A stretch of DNA of 64,000 bases from contig CM062812.1 in assembly GCA_031772625.1 (NCBI GenBank), forward strand, positions 726,738,300 through 726,802,299, given 5' to 3'. Positions 60,127 through 64,000 of the stretch are shown piece after piece. A program made the position numbers and the translations under genes. Position 1 is the first letter of the stretch. Each line of letters starts with the position of its first letter. The stretch is from Pinus tabuliformis. Taxonomy: Eukaryota; Streptophyta; Pinopsida; Pinales; Pinaceae. The notes under the pieces are model-generated. The model ran no database searches. It was given only the letters and a program-made list of their open reading frames with translations, and was not told the DNA's origin.

Positions 60127-61731
60127 GTAACTTGTTAAGTTGGATAAGTTGAAATTATACATGAGTAGCCTAAGATTCATAGCTTCATTCAGGAGTCAAA
60201 GGCCTTCGTTTTAAGCTTATACCTCCTTCATCATCCTTCACTGGCCATTCTCCATCATTCCCCTCATCAAAATCCTTTCATTTCCTTATTTTACAAAAAA
60301 CCCTAGAAATCTGTTGCACTTTTACCCTAGGTCTATGTTTTGACCTTTTTTCCCTCATTTTTCTCACTATTTTTGAGAAATTCCACTTCTACTATTTTCC
60401 TAACACCCATACCTATCCCCCATATTTTTCCCATAATTTTTCCTACCTCCCTTCCCTCTCATTCCCTTCCCCTAAGTTGCTACTCTTTTGCACTGTGCTT
60501 TTACCTAGTCACCATGTTCTCATCATATCTCTTAAACCTCACACCTGTTTGCCATGAAATTTTTACAGGAGATGAATGCGGATGAAATGAAAATACCCAC
60601 TCAATTTCAGCTCAAAATGATACATGGTTTTTGATAAATGAGACATAAGCATCTACAACCATTTTGGGATTTTCTCGAGATTTGTGACTCTAATTGGGCT
60701 GAAATTTTTTTGGAGATGAATTATGATGATATTAAATTTATTTAAATCTATAAGCCCATTTTGGTTTACTGTTTGGTATCTATGCCCAAAATACAATTTC
60801 TACAGGAGACTTGTTGCGCTTTTGACTATGTTTTTATCATCATTTTCAAAAGATATTTATGACCAAATGGAGCTGAATTTTGGAAAAATAAAGGAGGTAT
60901 TTGTTAACCATGGAACCAAGCACAATAAAATCCTTCAGTGTTTGCATAAGTGTTTTGGTTAAAGAGATATGTGTTTGTCTTCCTTGCTTCTCTTTTTGTT
61001 GCGCTTCTGAACAGTTAGTTTTGTAATAATGTTTGAAGAGGCTAAAATTATGTTCTTACATGGTTTAAAGGTTCCATGGTGTAGTGGAAATTTCCAAGTT
61101 TCTTCACGAGTCTTCAGAAACACTCAAAACTTTATTCAAGTCATCAAAATTTCAAGTCAACTATTTCATGTGCTTCTGCCAAGATTTGTTGCATTTCTGT
61201 GCGACCAACTTCAAGCTTGGATTCTGAACAAATGGGAAAGTATTTTTGAAAACGGGAGGAGGTTTTTGTTCATAACATACCCAAGCACAAAAGCCTCTCT
61301 CAATTTGTACACAAAAACTACTGTCTTGGAGTTACAGGTGGCCCTTTGAGACCCATGTTTCACAATTTTGCTAGGCCACAATTGCTGACAGGGTTCTAGA
61401 ACTTTTTGAAATTCGACTTGGTGGACCTCCAACATGGCATGGTTGACGTCAAATATATTTGGAAAATGAATTTTGAGGAATTTTCTATCATATCCCATGA
61501 TTATATATTCAATTATCACATTTTTAGTTAGTTTAAAAACAAAACCCTAGATAGTAGGATATGGGCAAATTTTGTAAATATTTTATCCCTGCATGCTAGA
61601 GAGTGTGAGGGCCAAGTGCTAGGGAAACATAGGGGAGCACTCATTTCAAATGCCTAGAAATGAATTGTCAGCGAGTTCTAGGTATGCTAAGGAGGGAGTG
61701 AAAAGTTATACTAGCTAGTGCTAAGGGAGAA
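60127..61731. other. Spacer between the 700-bp repeats
   Basis: 1.6 kb without a recognisable gene. The end near 61600-61730 again shows gctagagagtgtgagggcca, a partial minisatellite unit. Confidence 0.5.
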
Positions 61732-62432
61732 CTAGGTCAAAATGCTTGGAAATGAACAAATAAGAGTGTTGTGTGCCAAGGAGTGTTATAAGTGAATTCC
61801 AGGTGCCCCAAGGATGAATTGTGTTAGGATAAGTTTAGAATAGGACTTGCAGGAGGCAAGCCTATGGTTGTGAGAAGGTGTGTACAAAGTAGGTTAAGAC
61901 AAAGGGAGAATTTGGGTTGGGTACACCATTATTTGCTCAATGACTTGGTTGGGTTCCCAAGTCACAAAAAAAGTAAGGCTATCTATGAGGGCATGATGGC
62001 TAGGGAGTGCCAAGGTTTTCTAGGGAATGCCAGGAAGTATTAACACATGCTAGAAATTTCCAAGGCATTTTAGGCATGTCAAGACATGCGAAGTGCTAAG
62101 TCATGCTAAGAAGCTCCAGGCACCAGGGTGTGACGCCAACACGTGCTAGGGAGTGTTATGGCCAAGTTCTAGGGAAACACAAGGGAGCAGTAGCTTCAAA
62201 TGCATGGAAATGAATGAATAAGAGTGTGGCAGAGAGTGTTATCTAGCGAGTACGAGGTGTGCTAAGTGTCAGGGAGTGCTAAAGCATGCCAAGAAATGTG
62301 GGGGATGCTAACACATGCTGCATAGTACCAAGGGATTATTAGGCATGCCAAATGTTATGGCATGTCATGATATAATTTTTTTTGCTTAGTTATTTAATTT
62401 TATGACCACGATTGGATGTGAGCCTTGTCTTC
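61732..62432 (+). repeat. ~700-bp direct repeat, copy B
   Basis: Homologous to 59421-60126 along its whole length, with small indels. Confidence 0.9.
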
Positions 62433-62888
62433 ATCCATGAGTTCGTCCTACTCATGGTAAGATGTTCTAGGTACAAAGATGTTATAGGTACAAAGATGTT
62501 CCAAGACATGCGAGGTGCCAAGGAATGTTAGTGTACTATTCCAAAGCATGTTAAGGTGTGCCATGAGTGTTGAGGAGTGCTAGTTCTCTCTCATTAATAG
62601 AATTAGTAGCGCTTGATTATGTATTAAATAATATAACTCCTACACACTAGTGGAACTTTATTTAGAGGAAATTTGCTAGATAATAAACCTAATCGAGATG
62701 AATCATGTGTTGACTCATAGGAAAACTATATTCGTATGACTTGAGGGAAATGATACAGATTAATTACTTTTGAACAAATTGACTAACTATTATACCCACT
62801 ATGACCTTGGACACATAATGAAAAAGACTCCATAATAATGGTTTTAAATCATTATCTTTTGACAAAAAATATAGTAACAGGTACATAG
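62433..62888. other. CACTA interior next to the right array
   Basis: Contains two more minisatellite-like units (62460-62580, including a doubled gttctaggtacaaagatg motif), then AT-rich DNA. Confidence 0.45.
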
Positions 62889-63565
62889 CATCATCAAAAA
62901 ATCATTGGAATGATCAATGATTACGAACCATTTTTTACTGTCACCAAAAGTAACCAAAAAGAGCATTGGTGAGGCTCAATAAAAGATCATCACTAGAAGT
63001 GTCACCAAAGAGAGAATTAGTGATGGGTGTTTAATGACCGTCACCAAAAGTGTCACCAAAGAGAGAATTAGTGGCAGGCCTTTAACGACCTTTACTAAAA
63101 GTGTCATTGAAAATGGCTTTGGTGACAAACCTTGAAGGACAATCACTATATACACTTACAACAACGATTTTTTAAAGACTGTCACCATATGCGACATTGA
63201 TGACAGACCTTAAAGGTCCATCACAGGCATGAAGCATCATAAAAAACTCATTGGAATGATTAATGATGACGGACATTTATTGACCGTCACCAAAATTAAC
63301 CAAAAAGATCATTGGTGACGGTCAATAAAAGATCGTCACTAGAAGTGTAACCAAATAGAGAATTAGTGATGGGCCTAAAGCATCACCAAAGAGAGAATTA
63401 ATGACGAGCCTTTAATGACCCTCACCAAAAATGTCGTTGGAAATGGCTTTGGTGAAAAACCTTAAAGGACCATCACTATATACACTTACAACAACGCTTT
63501 TTTAAAGACCCTACCATATGCGACATTGGTGATGGACCTTAAAGGTTTATCACAGGCATGACCCT
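62889..63565. repeat. Right subterminal array of the CACTA element
   Basis: Two tandem ~340-bp units (62889-63234 and 63235-63565) start catcat-aaaaaa-tcattgga. They share gaccgtcaccaaaa, cactatatacacttacaaca and catatgcgacattg. They are dense in the same ggtga(c/t)gg/ccgtcacc motif as the left array but are built from a different longer unit. Confidence 0.9.
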
Positions 63566-63591
63566 CACCAATGACCTCTTTTCTTATAGTG
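63561..63591 (-). repeat. Right terminal inverted repeat of the CACTA element
   Basis: The minus strand begins CACTATAAGAAAAGAGG and continues TCATTGGTGAGGG, ending at 63591 before the ata duplication. Confidence 0.95.
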
Positions 63592-63594
63592 ATA

Positions 63595-64000
63595 CCTTTG
63601 CCCTGCAAATGAATACCATGAAAATCAAAAGGAAGCAAGAGGAAACACAAATGGCATTATCTATCTTATGCCCTAGATGCACTAAAAGACATCCTAGGAA
63701 TGAGTGCCCACTGAATGTCATAGAAATTTTCTCAGTCTATGAAGAAAACCATGCACCAGACATATATCCCTCTCTGTCAAGCCTAAAGGTTATATATAAA
63801 GGGGTTGTAGTTGGTTCAAATAAACTGTGCTTCATTAACCAAAGGAGGCCTTTAGGCCCTCACCCATATCAACAAGGCATGCAAGGTGTGCAATATTCTC
63901 TTTATAATCCAAATAAGCAAGCACATTTTCATCCTTGGTACCATTCCACTCATCCATCATGGTCAAGACCTCCTCCTTTGCCTTATTCTCCTGAATACCT
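63595..64000 (+). pseudogene. Ty3/gypsy gag pseudogene, 3' part, runs off the window
   Basis: An open frame through the window edge. A basic stretch (MKIKRKQEE) is followed by a cysteine cluster CPRCTKRHPRNECP resembling the gag nucleic-acid-binding knuckle, then a Pro/Tyr/Gln-rich region (PHPYQQGM, PWYHSTHPSW). It continues the 5' gag part that ends at 32757, in the frame used just upstream of the insertion. Confidence 0.85.

Larger units (their letters stand above)
32755..63594 (-). mobile_element. Complete 30.8-kb CACTA (En/Spm) transposon with ATA target duplication
   Basis: The transposon proper is 32758-63591 (30,834 bp). The left end reads CACTACAAGAAAAAAGG and the complement of the right end reads CACTATAAGAAAAGAGG; 27 of the first 30 bases match. 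The trinucleotide ata lies immediately outside both ends (32755-32757 and 63592-63594), the 3-bp duplication expected of this superfamily. Subterminal repeat arrays lie at both ends. A TNP2-type transposase pseudogene lies on the minus strand. Large parts of the interior are decayed or nested retrotransposons, which helps explain a size well above ordinary CACTA elements. With its own transposase broken, mobility would need help in trans. Confidence 0.95.

Noticed and set aside
61029-61519. Opposing ~100-codon open frames in the spacer between the 700-bp repeats
   Set aside because: They overlap each other on opposite strands, with no recognisable domain and no splice or promoter context.
59421-62432. 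The two ~700-bp repeats as LTRs of a 3-kb retrotransposon
   Set aside because: No TG..CA ends, primer site, purine tract or target duplication were found, and the spacer lacks retroviral-type coding sequence.

Overview
This is a repeat-dominated window from a plant nuclear genome. The protein families (a class II LOB-domain transcription factor, TNP2/DUF4218/DUF4216 CACTA transposase, plant Ty3/gypsy and Ty1/copia polyproteins), the initiator-Met primer sites (TGGTATCAGAGC) and the GT-AG introns all point to a seed plant. A 10.5-kb intron packed with nested retrotransposons, and the density of old decayed elements, suggest a large, slowly purged genome such as a gymnosperm; that last step is inference.

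Layout. 1-2.9 kb: AT-rich DNA, a 1.4-kb polypurine (GA) tract and a ~57-bp minisatellite. 2.9-16.4 kb: small foldback elements, CACTA-like terminal repeats around exon-like fragments (5.5-10.1 kb), a decayed Ty3/gypsy RT-integrase remnant (10.2-11.6 kb) and a 620-bp foldback element (12.25-12.87 kb). 16.5-27.8 kb, minus strand: the one clearly intact host gene, a two-exon class II LBD gene. Its intron holds a non-autonomous Ty1/copia-type element (20.5-26.5 kb, + strand) that itself carries a Ty3/gypsy deletion derivative (22742-26050, minus strand, TSD TTTTC). 28-31.9 kb: the LBD upstream region and tandem repeats. 31.96-32.76 and 63.59-64 kb: two halves of a Ty3/gypsy gag pseudogene.

The gag gene is split by the main discovery: a 30,834-bp CACTA (En/Spm) transposon at 32758-63591. 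It has 27/30 matching terminal inverted repeats, a perfect 3-bp target duplication (ATA), subterminal arrays at both ends, a nine-exon TNP2-type transposase pseudogene (36742-41217, minus), a tRNA-like sequence with intact A and B boxes, and a scrambled Ty3 chromovirus with chromodomain (44020-47230, TSD GGTAC). It also holds further decayed LTR-element pieces, a telomere-like degenerate repeat and two ~700-bp direct repeats. Taking out the transposon and one ATA leaves an open gag frame across the junction, which confirms the boundaries.

Insertion order can be read off the nesting. In the LBD intron the copia-like element came first and the Ty3 element later. At the other locus the Ty3 gag element came first, then the CACTA element, then the chromovirus. 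Apart from the LBD gene nothing here looks like a functional host protein gene; almost every transposon protein has nonsense codons or frameshifts.
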